A stretch of DNA of 64,000 bases, from assembly GCA_027886175.1 (NCBI GenBank), contig JAJNNQ010000023.1:11946001-12010000 (forward strand), written 5' to 3'. Shown here piece by piece: positions 43,906-55,290 of this stretch. How positions within the stretch are numbered: position 1 is the stretch's first letter; the number at the start of each line of letters is the position of its first letter. The position numbers were made by a program, and so were the translations under genes. The notes below the pieces were generated by a model. It saw nothing but the letters and a program-made list of their open reading frames with translations, did not search any database and was not told the origin of the DNA. This stretch comes from Phylloscopus collybita. Taxonomy: Eukaryota > Chordata > Aves > Passeriformes > Phylloscopidae.

Positions 43906-46529
43906 ATACTACATGTATAAAATATTATTCGTGAACATAAACCAACATACACAAGGAAAATGTAAAAGAGTTTCTTGTGAGGTTACCATTCAGTTCCTGC
44001 CTGAGCTGACAGCCTCCAAAACACATGTACTATAGGGAATGCACCTTCCCCCCCTCTACCAATATCACCTAATTTAATTTATTATTATATTCCAGGAACA
44101 TGAATTAATATATACTACAGAGTGAATCTGTTCCCTGGATGCACACGGAAAGTCTGTGTAGCAGGCAAAGGGAGTCCTTATAAACTGTATCAATATTTCC
44201 CTGAAATTCAGGGTGGACCAGCAATTGGAGGTGCTCAGTTTTGGTCTGGGCCTGTTAGGATTAGCCATAAACAACCTGGCCAAACCCCTGACCCCTCAAG
44301 GGACGTGTCAAAGACTTCAACAGAAAAACAATTCAGTAATGATCGGCAAGGAAAAATTACTGCTCATTTCTTATGATCTGGGGGGAATTTCCTCGGTAAT
44401 TACAAACGTAGGCCATCAGAATTTTAGAGGCAGAATGCCAATTTTGGCCACAGGCACCCAGGCAAGGAGAGCTCTTGTCCACAGAAAGGAAAGCCCAGGA
44501 TCTCAGTGTTTCAGGGGCAGATGAAGGTCTGTGCAGCGGAGGGAGCAACCAGCAGTACCTTTCTCCACCTCACCTCCCCACTCCAAGATGTCACAGCTCC
44601 AGGTGCGACCAGCTGCCTTCAGAGGGTTCCCCCGGCATACCTGTGCCAGGAGCCGTTAGTCCAGAGGCACTAACGGGGGCATCCCGAGCGTCCCTCCAGG
44701 AATGACCGTCAGAGCATCCATCAGGGGCGGAGGAGCAACCGGGTGCACTTGGGCACGGAGCACGGCTTCAAGAAAATGCCAAGGGAAAAGCGCTCGTGCC
44801 GAGGGGCAGCACCCGAGCGACCCGGGCAGCATGCGGGGTCCCAGGGTGGAGCTCTAAACTTTCCCCTTTTATCTTGTTAGTCCCTCCCTAAAGCCCTTAG
44901 TAAAGAGATGGATTATTAGGAGAAAAGGGGTTTAAAGTGAGTGGAAAAGCTTCCTTTTCCATAATTAACTGTGTTCAAATTGTGGGGGAATCCCCTTCCC
45001 CTGCAATTGTAATGGTCTCGATTGACAGAAAGCTTACCTTTTCCACACTTTCAGGGGTAGGGATACGGAATCCGCATTTTCCGTTATTTTCCACGGAAAG
45101 GGAAAACTTTGATGATGCTCTTTCATGGGTTTGAATCAAGGGTAATGCCCCCTTTTCATCATCCTAAGACTTAAGAGGGGGAAGCCCAGCTATCCCTCCT
45201 TTTCAAGGATTTGAATTGATGGGAAAATCCCCCTTTTTCCATCACAGGAGAGATTTAAAATGAGGAAGCCCCATCTTTTCCAAAAATTTTAGGCAATGAA
45301 ATTAAAGGGGGATAAGCCATTTATTTGTCATGTTATCGGTTTACGTGGAAACAACTGCCCCATTTCCTCATTCTTAGCTGAAGGAATCTCTGCCTTTTTC
45401 AGTATTTTAAGGGTTTAAAACTGCATTTTGGGGCACTTCTATCAGTATTCCAGTACCAAGGATCACAGATGGGAGCGAGCCCGGCACGTACATAACCCCA
45501 ACACTGCTGGGGAGCGTACTATTTTTCTTATTTATAGTACAGATAGCCCTATTTGGAGGTCTTATTGAGATATACACCATTCATATCACTGCCATTCTTT
45601 GCCACCCTACTTAGTCACATGTGGAGTACTACATAGTCATCACTGAGGAATAATTGCAACAAATTATCCAACTTACCTAGCTGTGCTGCCAAAACACAAA
45701 GTTTTATTTCTGCCCTTTTGCTTGAAGTAGCTGTAGCAAAAAAAAGAAAGTGTCCTTACCTCCCGGAAGGGTTTTCTTCTCTGTTGAGCCCTTAACTCAC
45801 CTTAAATTTAAGTCAGAGGAGTCAAAGAACTGCAGCCCCTTTGAGAGCTTTTATACCTCGTGGGATTTGCCTCCTCCCTTTTCCCGGGCATCACGGCAGC
45901 GAGAAGCAGGCCCAATCAGAAAAATTCAGCCTGGTTCTTTTTGCCGATGCCACCCGTATAGATGCGTCTCGTGCTCCTTTCTTGTCCTGTGTGCTCCCCC
46001 TTCCATTTCCTTTCACTCTGTCTTCTTGTTTTTTTTCTTGTAAGGAATGAGTCCTCAATATTTGTTTAATAAAAGTTGCTCAGCCCCTCTCCCTGTTCTG
46101 TCCTGCTTTTTGTCTCCCACCCTGCCTGCATCTTTATCTTTCTTCTTTCTTCCTTTTTTTCCTTTGTCCTGCATCACGACTCTATGTCTTCGTCCCTCTC
46201 GTCGTCCTTTTGCCCGTACCCGTCCGTACCTGCCGCCCAGTCCTTCGCACTCATCGCACCCGTCTCTCCGTCAACCTCCGCCCTTCCGGCCGCACCTCTC
46301 CGTCTCCATCCCCGCACCACGCTTCGCCCTTCTTCCCCCCACCACCGGCACATGCCACGGTCATTTCCTCTGTGGTTTCTCGTTTCCCTCTTTGCCAGTG
46401 TATCCCTCTGTCTTTTCCATGTATTTGGCATTTGTCTTTTTCTCTGTCCTTCTCTATGTCTCACTCCCGTTCCTTTTTCATTCTCTGTGGCTCTGTGGTG
46501 CTCCCTGTGCCACTTTCCCACAGGCTTCT
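43906..46529 (+). repeat. Diverged duplicated block, copy 1
   Basis: Relatives lie at about 49.2-51.3 kb in the same order: a segment with gagggaccggcgggggcatcccgagcgtccc-type text (44,680 and 49,670), a region with many tccccttttcc/ggggaatcccc motifs (44,900-45,350 and 49,900-50,290), and a 3' segment with aaaaaagaaagtgtccttacc, gagcttttatac and gggatttgcctcctcccttttccc (45,740-45,910 and 51,120-51,290). It ends in a pyrimidine-rich stretch with ttaataaaag near 46,068. The 214-codon frames at 46.0-46.7 kb are products of base composition. Confidence 0.55.
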
Positions 46530-47757
46530 TCCGCCAGCTCTCTCGTCACCCTGGGACGGATCCCATCCGGTCCCACAGACTTACGGATATCCAAGTATTT
46601 CAGCAGTTTTCCGACCGCCTCCCCTTGGATAATGGGGGAACCATTCTGTTCCCTGACATCGTCTACCAACCCAAGAGGACAGTTGTCATGAAGGCAAGTC
46701 GTCTTCCCACTAAAAACTGAGGCAAAGTAGGCATTAAGCACTTCTGCCTTTTCCTCATCTGCAGTTACTAAGTTCCCTCCCATGTCCAATAAAGAACAAA
46801 GGTTGCTCTTACCCTTCCTTTTACCGTTAATATATTTGTAAAAACATTTTTTATTCTCCTTTACAGCAGTCACCATTCTAAGTTCAAAGTGAGCTTTAGC
46901 CTGCCTAATTTTTTTCCTACATGCTCTAGCAGTCCCCTTGAATGCTTCCTGAGAGACCTGCCTCTCCTTCCAAAGATGATACATCCCCTTTGTATTTCTA
47001 AGTTCCTCCAAAACCTCCTCGCCCATCCAGGCCGGACGTTTACCCCGTCGACTTATCTTTCGGCACGCAGAAACAGCGTGTCCCTGTGCCCTCATCCCTG
47101 TGCCCTCAAGATGTCTGTTTTGAGGCAGGCCCACATTTCCTGAATTCCTTTGTTTTTAAGGACTGCTTCCCTTACTAAGCCTCCTACAAAGACCAAAGTC
47201 TGCCCTCCGGAAGTCCAATGCAAGAGTCTTACTGGTGCTCCTCCTGATTTCACCAAATACTGAGAACTCTATTATTTCATGATCACTCTGTCCCAAGCGA
47301 CCTGCAATCACCACATCTCCCAGCAGCCCATCTATATTTGCAAACAGCAGATCTAACATGGTCCCTCCCCTGGTGGGCTGACCCACCAACAAAAAGTTGT
47401 CCTCCATAGAGTCTCAAACTTTCCTGGACTGCCTCTTATCTGCCGTATTAAGTTCCCAGCAGATGTCCGGTAGGTTGAAGTCACCCAGAAGAACAAGGGC
47501 TGACGATCCTGAAACACTCTCCGGGTGCTTATAGAATAAGTTGCCCACCTCTTCTTCACGGTCGGATGGACGATGACAGACTCCCAGGAGGATGTCAGCC
47601 TTGTTGGCCTTCCCCTTAATTCCTACCCATAAGCATTCAACTCCATCTTCCTTAGTTTCAATTGCTACAGCATCAAAAGTCTCCTTAATATAAAGAGCCA
47701 CCCCTCCACCTCTTCTTCCTTTACCGTCTCTTCTGAAGAGCCCGTAGCCATCTAGAG
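46530..47757 (-). mobile_element. CR1-type LINE fragment (ORF2: endonuclease and start of reverse transcriptase)
   Basis: On the minus strand: GYGLFRRDGKGRRGGGVALY, then LVLLGDFNLPDICWE (endonuclease GDFN motif), QSDHEIIEF (SDH motif), a linker with RKKIRQAKAHFELRMV, and the start of reverse transcriptase (KSVGPDGIRPRVTRELAE). The three pieces 47,701-47,414, 47,407-47,156 and 47,134-46,478 are in the same frame, interrupted only by TGA at 47,414-47,416 and TAA at 47,156-47,158. Sequence after ELAE no longer fits CR1, so the element is cut on both sides. Codes for no complete enzyme. Confidence 0.88.
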
Positions 47758-49150
47758 CGGCGCTCCGGCTACGTGAAGCCCGCTAGGGACCAGCTTTCTC
47801 GCTGGCCTTAAGTCTTTGGAAGCCTACTTCCAAGCCCTTAGAAATGCGGTCAGAAATCTTTCCCACCTGTGGAATCTAGCCACCCTTTCCACTCAGGTGC
47901 TGTTGTACAAAAACGGGAATACACTTATCAAAATCATAAACATCAGATGATTTGTCCCAGATCGGGACCAGCGAACACTGTCGTGTAGATGGCCACGACA
48001 CTCAGAGTCCGTCAATAAAACTCTCAAAGGCTTTAAGCATTAGCACCTTGTTATCTAGTATTGAATTTCTCGAAGAGTCAGGTGGAATTAGCTCTGTGAG
48101 AGTCCTACACCTCTGAGGGTATCCAGCACCTTACCGAAAATGGTTTAAATAATTTTGCAAGACGGCACGGTCGAGTACGTCTCGAAAAAGCAAAAAGGTT
48201 TTAATAAAAAAATAAAATAGAACAAAGCTGAGCACAGTATAGGGGCAGGTCCCATACATCTCCTACAACACCTCAAGAATACACTGAGAAGCTTTATGTT
48301 CTCCCTTAAGTATTGGACCATTTAGGTGGGTTTTTTTTGCCAAAGAGCTCAACAGAGAATAGCTGTTTCTGGGGAATAGGTAAGCAGACCTATCAGTGTT
48401 TATGTCTTAGCACTGAGCCCATTACTGTCAGGAGAGCAAACAAACTTCTAGTGTTCTTCTCTTAAAAGGTTTTGAGGTGAGTCTTAAACCTTTCCCTATA
48501 TGGAAACACCTGTTCAGGTGTGGAAATGCATTCCTACAATCTAGAAATCTTTCATGCCTTTTCTATGTTGCCTCCCATGGGCAGCTCTACACAGCTTTGG
48601 TTCTTTCTCTCTTTCTTCTCTCTTCCTTCTGCAGTTCCAGCTCACTCCTTCCCATCCCTAACACGGCTCCCTCACCTCGTCCGTCCCTCGTACGACGTCT
48701 CAACCTTTCCGTCCCTCGCACGCCTTCCTCCTCGCAGCTCGGCCGGCAGACTCCCACTGACTACCGGCTAACTCGCTCTTTTATCGCACCCATAGCTGCG
48801 AGGGCAAGGCTATTCCTACTCTTGAGTAATTAACACAGCTGCAATATATCAAAGGCAAGATTGCCTTTAGCACCGTCTCTCCCTGTCTCCCCATAGTATA
48901 CAGCCGGGTGGCCTCGGATTCTCACTTCCTCTCTGTCCCCGAGCCCCCGAGGGGCTCACAGCATCAGTTTATCAGGAGTCACCCAGATTCCCGAGGCCCA
49001 TTACGTTACAACCCGCACGCCTGGCAGGGGAGGCGTTTTCCGTTCAGAATTATCCTTGTCCTCGCAGGCCAGAACATTCGGTGTTCCGTTCGGTCTCGGC
49101 AATGTTTCGGGGACCTCGTGACTTCCGGGGACATCATAGATGTCATCGGG
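47758..49150 (+). other. Repeat-derived sequence, no supported gene
   Basis: Parts match 50.33-50.80 kb: cattagcaccttgttatctag, ttccagctcactccttcc, cagactcccactgactaccgg, cacccatagctgcgagggcaagg. The order looks like a diverged LTR or other dispersed repeat, but I cannot define ends. No coding frame has support. Confidence 0.4.
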
Positions 49151-51390
49151 TTGCTCTAGCACACCATTGGAGGTTTGTGAACGGTATTTCAGGGCCTTAG
49201 AAGGGCCTCAGAGGATTTAGGAGGTCCTACAAACATCTGAGGGGCATCTAGAAGCCCCCAAAGCCATAGTCACCTTTTTCTAGCTCTGACAGGCCTGTTT
49301 TAGAACATCTAAACTGTTTCCATCGGCTCCTAAAAAACTTCAACATCCCAGACCAAGTCCTAAAACCACTGAAATCATCCCAGCAACCACACGTCCTTCC
49401 CGAAACTTTCTAAACCAGCCCTGGACCCAAGTGACAGCACTTTCCCATGGGAAAGACCCCCCAGAGCCCTCAAGCTTCAGAGGCAGATACCGGGCCTTGC
49501 AGAAAAGCCAATGACCTGCAGGACTTTCCTCTACCTCTCCCTACCCATTCAAAGTCAAGCAGCCCCAGTGTGATCAGCGAGGGTCACGAGGTGCCAGGTC
49601 CCCCGGGGGTCATTTTTAGGGGTTACGTCCACCCACCCGCACATGGAACCGGCAGCGGAGAGGGACCGGCGGGGGCATCCCGAGCGTCCCTTCGGGCACC
49701 ACGGCCAGAGCACGTCGTAGGAGCCCGGGAGCAGGCGGACGATCCGGGCAAGGAGCCTCCCTCCGAGAGAACTCCGAGGGAAAAGCCATCGCGCCGAGGA
49801 GAGGCACCGGAGCCCACGGGGGAGGGTCTGGGGTCCCGGAGTCTATCTTTCAACTTTTGCCTTTCATCTTGTCAGTCCCTCTTTGCTACATGCAGTCCCT
49901 ACCCAGTGCCCCCATGAAAAAGGGGCGTTACTAGGAGAACAAGGGTTTAAACTGAGGAAGAATACTTCTTTTTCTGTAATCGCTTGTGTTTCAATTGATG
50001 GGGAGTCCCCTTCCCCTGCATTTTTCACGGTATCCATTGTAGGACACCCTCCCTTTTCCCTCCTGTTTGGGGCATTAGTAGACAGGGAATCCCCATTTTG
50101 CTTTGTTTTCCAGTTTAAACGGAAAGGCAAGACCTTGAGCACAGTATTTTAGAGGTTTGCATTAAGGGTACCTCCCCCTTTTCATCGTCCTAAGGTTTAA
50201 TTTCAGGAGGAAGTCCAGGTGTCCCTCCTTTTGGAAAGTTTGCACCGATGTGAAAATCCCCTTTTTTCCCCATCATTTGAAAGACTGAAAGTGAGGTAAA
50301 TGTGGAACTTGAGAGGGACACTGCACTCTTGAGCGCCTCTTTAAAGACTTCACTGGATTCTAAACATTAATACCTTATTATCTAGCAGTCTCTCATGTCT
50401 TTTCTCTAGAGCTTTTTATGGTCAACTCTACACAGCTCTCAGGGCCAGTCTATTTACGGCAGCAGCTACTCTGTAGACCCAGTGTCTCAACTTTTTTTCT
50501 ACTCTCTTTCTTCTGCTGTTCCAGCTCACTCCCTTCCGTCCTTAGCGCGGCCGCCTATCTCCCTCTGTGCCTCGTACGGTAGCTTACCTCATTTGTCCCT
50601 TTCCCGACCTCCCGTCCCTTCCTCCTCATAGCACGGCTAGCAGACTCCTACTGACTCCGACACAACGTCCTCCCAACTTACTCACTCTTTATCATACCCA
50701 TAGTTGGGAGGGCAAGGCTGATGCCACTTTTTGATAATTAACACAGCTGCAGTGGATCAGAGGTAAGATTACCTGCAGCATTACCTCTCTTTTCCCACAG
50801 ACACATTCATCTTTTGCCAATGTTTTAGAGGACTAAAGCAAAGTGGCGAAGCCCTTTTATTCCCATTTCCCCATTGTGTCAGTTTAATGCAGATAAAATT
50901 AGGGGGACCCTCATTAAAGGTTCTTATGAGATTCACACTATTCATATCGCTACTGTTTTTCCCTCATCTCTTTAGTCACATATGGAGCGCTACTTAGTAA
51001 TCACTTAGGCAAAGTTTCCCAAGTTCACAACAAATTATCCGACTTATCTCGCTATGCTGCCAAAGCACAAAGTTCCATATCTCGCTCGTTTACTGCCTTT
51101 TTGCTCAAAGTAGTTATAGAAAAAAAAAGGGCATTACCTTTTCCTGGAAAAGTTTGCTTCTAAACGGAGCCCCGTACCTACCTGGAATTTAAGTCATAGG
51201 AGCCAAACAGCTACAGCTCCTCTGAGGGCTTTTATACCCAGTGGGATTTGTCTCCTCCCTTTTCCCAGGGACTCGTGGGAATGAGAGGCAGGCCCAAACA
51301 GGGGTATATTAACCCCAGCCTTTGCTAAGGGGCTTCATTCCCTCCTGGGAATCAGCTGGGCTAAGAGCTCTCTTCTCCATTCGGTGAAGA
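49151..51390 (+). repeat. Diverged duplicated block, copy 2
   Basis: Counterpart of 43.9-46.1 kb without the CR1 fragment, so the LINE fragment lies only in the first block. It holds ggggagtcccc at 50,000-50,010 and gggaatcccc at 50,085-50,094. No supported gene. Confidence 0.55.
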
Positions 51391-53719
51391 TGGTTTTTCA
51401 GCTTAGCTTGTTTTCAGCAGGTGCTTTTGGGCATCTAAAGCAAAAGAGGCTTTGAAGACACTGAAGAAAGCTGCATTGAATCCAGGGAGTATTTAAGTTT
51501 ATGATTTTGGGTTGTGTGTTCAGGGATGGTCCATTGCTTTTAAAACTTCTGGTATTGTTCTTGTTGTTTTTAGAAGCGCCGCTTCCTGAGATTCTAGGTC
51601 GTGTCAAGAGCGATACTTCAGATTTTTTCAGCAGATTCAGCATGTTACAAAAGGGATCTTCCTTGAGTTGAAGATGATCTTTGAGATTGCGGCTTCTGGT
51701 AAGGAAGTTGGGGACTGTGACCTAGAGAGGGTGGGTGACCCAGGTAGGAATTACTGTGGTGGGGTTTAGGAGGTAGCACGGTGAGAAGCAGAGTCCATTT
51801 GAGGGCCTCCCTAAGAGTTTTCAGAAGCCCAGGGGATGTATTTACATGTCTTAGGGCACACAAGCGCATCCACCGCAATCACAGAAAGGCTGTGTGGCTT
51901 TGTCTCTCGCTAACTGTGGTGCCAATCACAGTAACAGCTATAGCCTTAGACTCACTATGAAACCAGCGAGTCAAAGACCCAGACACACTAACGACAGGGT
52001 GAGTAGCTGACTCACTGGGATTTGGCTCACATAACGCTAAACTCGTACTTTGGTTTTAATTTTCTTGACTGTAGGTGACAAAGAGTCGAACTGGTGATCG
52101 GGGGGCCTTCCGAGTCACCCAAAAGATAAGTCAGGGGCCACGGCCCGGAGGCGGGATGTTAGTACGGTACCGGGTTGGGAATTCCTGGGACAGGTTTAAC
52201 AACTAGCAGAGAGGAAAAGGATCTTTTCTAAGGAGCTCCTTAGGACAGCTAAAAGGAGCAGCTCTGCTTTTGATTGTAGCTCTAAGTTGTGCAGTGCAGA
52301 ACAGTTCCAGCGTGTGTCATGTTGTCTCGTGTGCCATGTTGTCTAGCCTGTCTTTGGGATCCCTCAGATCAGATATCGCTGCCTTTTCCCCTCGAGGACC
52401 TTATCACGAGCGTCAGCCATCATCTCTAGATTCTCGAACATTCGCGCTCCTCGGCACAATGCCGATACTGTCCATTCTTTTACGGGCTAGGCCGCATCTC
52501 CGAGTCGTGTCTTAGAAGCATCAAATCGGACGTTTTTTGAGGCCTCATTCCCGGCCGTACCATCCTCCTTTCCGGCCATGAGTTGTAGCATCCCGGGGCT
52601 CGTAAGGTTGTACGGTTACGGGGAGCATTCTGAACGTACTATTATCTCATAGCTATCTTGATCATCGTGACTGACAGTTTCTTTAACAGGTCACTGTGTT
52701 ACAGTCTTTTCTTCTGCTCCTTAGAGCCCTCTCCGTCCGCCATCGGCGTACCGTCAGTCATCTCTTTTGGCATCATCTCGGTCCTTGCTATTATTCTAAT
52801 TGCTATTTTTGCTGGGATCTTTGTTTGTTGTCCTTGTGTCACGCTGTTTGTAATGTGTTGTGTTTAGCCTGGAACTGCTCTGCCCTGTGGAATAGATAAG
52901 AGGGTAGGTGGGCTAGGCAGACAACTTTACAGCTAACATTTTAGCCACCCGAGCCCCACCTCCGACACAGCGAGTGTGGCCGGTCCGTGCAGAGTTGGGC
53001 AGAGACAGAGGGAACAGTATAGCGGCGTCTCACAGTTTTGTAGCTCTTTGTCTTAATGCATGCTGTTGTCAGATCCTAGACAGTTTGCGTTGAGAAATGG
53101 GAACTTTGAGAAGCTTAAGCTTTCCCTATGTGTCTGAGTGACTTTAACGAAGAATTCTTTTGCAGAGGGATAGTAACATAGTAAACCCAGTACAAACACC
53201 GGAGACCGGAGGAGCACGGCGACGAGACGAGTCGGCGCCGAAAGCCTGAGCTACGGCCTGACTTTCTTCTCTACGTTTACATCGTCGGTCATATTTTCAT
53301 CTAATTTTGAAGATGCAAGGAGCGTGACACGGTCGGCTAGCAGCACCGGGGCACCGTGACCAGATGCGTACAGGCGAGCGAGAGGAGTATCAGTTCTGGC
53401 ATAGAACCGGATGCTACGGGCATTCTTGCGTAAGTGATGAAACTCTAAGCGGCCTTTGTTATTTTGTGTTTTACAGGTGGCCAGCAGCATTTAAAGTGCC
53501 GGTCCCGTACGACCGAGACCGTCGCAGCAGGAGGTGACGTTCAAGGGGTTTCGGACAGAAACTACTTTGGCGACACGACGCTTTTGGACCCTACGTCGGT
53601 ACACACCTTTCCATTTTGTTTTGCCCCTTCTTTCCGGGAAGGTCTGTCATTGCTTGGCTTTTCAGGGCAGATGTAAATGGTGGCTATGTTACAGCATTGT
53701 TCTTTTTCCTTCTTTTTAG
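51391..53719 (+). other. Diverged relative of the gene-like unit (5' part)
   Basis: Weak but ordered similarity to the unit: gtgcagtgcagaacagttccagcgtgtgtcatg (about 52,290) parallels gtgtgcagggcagagcagtcccggtgcgtgttg (about 2060), and ggcagatgtaaatggtggctatgttacagcattg (53,668) parallels 2,883-2,920. It contains several stop-rich frames. An acceptor-like ttttacag at 53,475 opens a frame GQQHLKCRSRTTETVAAGG, unsupported otherwise. Confidence 0.45.
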
Positions 53720-54140
53720 GAAGTGATGCCGCATATCAGCAGTCAAGATCAAGTGGGTAAAGTGAGCAGTGAGTAGTGGGCAGAAGCAGTTGTTATTGCT
53801 CGGATGCCACATTCCGGTCTAACTCAAAGCATCCATTGTCATTTGTGCATTTTAGGCGGTTCGCTCACTTTGCATCGAGACTCCCTCCCCTATCACCCGA
53901 CGGACCCAGTTCGCTTCTCTCGTGATCCCTCCGGAAGTAATACGGCACTCTGCGATGAAGCCTCGATCTTTCCCGTTTGAAGGTGCCATTTGGGTAGACT
54001 TTGGTAACGGCCGAAGAGTTGCGGTGAGTCAGGGAGGCAGGGAGGAGGAAGGGAGGGTCCACTCAAGTTTCAGCATTGCCGCATCCCCTCGTCTCCTTTT
54101 AACGCAGGTATACCCTACGACGATGACATCGGCCTCCTAG
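53720..54140 (+). CDS. Candidate three-exon segment of the gene family
   Basis: Exon 53,720-53,761 (42 nt, EVMPHISSQDQVGK) has acceptor ctttttag and donor gtgagc. Exon 53,856-54,023 (168 nt, starts AVRSLCIETPSPITR and ends FGNGRRVA) has acceptor gcattttag and donor gtgagt. The last segment, 54,108-54,140, reads VYPTTMTSAS and stops, after acceptor aacgcag. All three are in phase 0. The long middle exon replaces the usual 45-nt exon. No ATG exon is seen directly upstream, so this may be a 3' part of a larger gene or a remnant. No known domain. Confidence 0.35.
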
Positions 54141-55290
54141 CACGGCCGAAGCGTGCGGGCCCAGGACCCGGGCCTTCTTAAGAAATGGTGAGTAGCAGAA
54201 TTGTTGCATTTTGGCCGACATGCTGCTGAGATTGCACATTCATATTAGTTTTTTTTAATTGTAGCTGAGTAAGAGACTACAGTCCAGTGACAGCAGGAAC
54301 CTCCCCGAGGGCGAGGCGGCTTTCTTTCGCACCCAACGTGGATTCGCATCCCCGGTCCAAGAGATAAGTGGGGGGCTATGGGTCACAGAAGATTTGAAAG
54401 CGGGGTGCTGAGTCAGGGGTCACCGGGCGGGATTTTGGAGTCAGCTTTGGAGACAGGCATGTCCAAGAAATGGCCCCTTAGGTGCATAAATGGAAAGTGT
54501 TGTTTTTCATCTCAGTGCTGAGGTGTGCAGGGCAGAGCAGTCCCAGGGCATTTCACGTGTCTCATCTGTTGTGCACTGTCTTTTGGGCACCTGGTCTTCC
54601 GTGTCTTTTGCCTTAGCCCTTCAAGGGGCCGATAGGAAACGCCGGAGTCATTCTTAGCAGGTCTAATCTTTCTGTTCCTTGTCCAGGCGCCGATCACATT
54701 GAACCTTTCATTTGGGAGCCCAGACAGGCATCAAAATTGCATCTCTCTTTAGCAGCATCCGATCCAATGTCTTTTCAGGTCTTGTTCCGAGCTGTATCGA
54801 CAGCTGCGCTCCGCAACGATCCATTCTGGCGGATTAGGACTTGTCAGAAGGCAAAGATAGGTAGAGGCTTTTAACCGCAGGACTCTCGGGCATCCATCTT
54901 TGCAGTGCTTGGAATAAGTCATCCTGCTAACATCTTCTTCCTGCAGGGTTCTCTGAGCCCGGTTAGCCCACCAGGGCTCTCCCCTCGGACATCTCATTCA
55001 GAGTTCTCGGTCTTCTTTGCGGTCGTTCTTCTCGCCGAGAGTTTTCTGTCCCTGTTTTGTTCCCTCGTTTGTGGTCTCCCGTGTCACGGGTGTGGGTGTG
55101 TATTTGTCCCGGAGCTGCTCTGCCCTTCTCCGTAGTTGGGTGTAGGTGTCGTGGAGCAAGTGCTGGGGACTTGAAATTTATAATGCGGGGTGTAGCTGGA
55201 CTTTAAGTAGTATCTGTAGATTGACCCAAGATGTCTGGAGCCATCCAGTTATCCTGCAGCACTTTGACTTTCATCTTAACTTTCTTTCAG
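54141..55290 (+). other. Non-coding interior of a diverged gene-like unit
   Basis: Follows 1,690-2,813 of unit copy 1 in order: ggacccgggccttcttaagaaatggtgagtagcag, tgctgaggtgtgcagggcagagcagtccc, gatccattctggcggattaggacttgtcag and ctttgactttcatcttaactttctttcag. It is diverged well beyond the differences among copies 1-4, so it is the older arrangement. Confidence 0.7.

Noticed and set aside
46047..46720. Two 214-codon frames at 46.0-46.7 kb
   Set aside because: Pyrimidine-rich sequence partly overlapping the antisense CR1 fragment; no domain and both frames open together.
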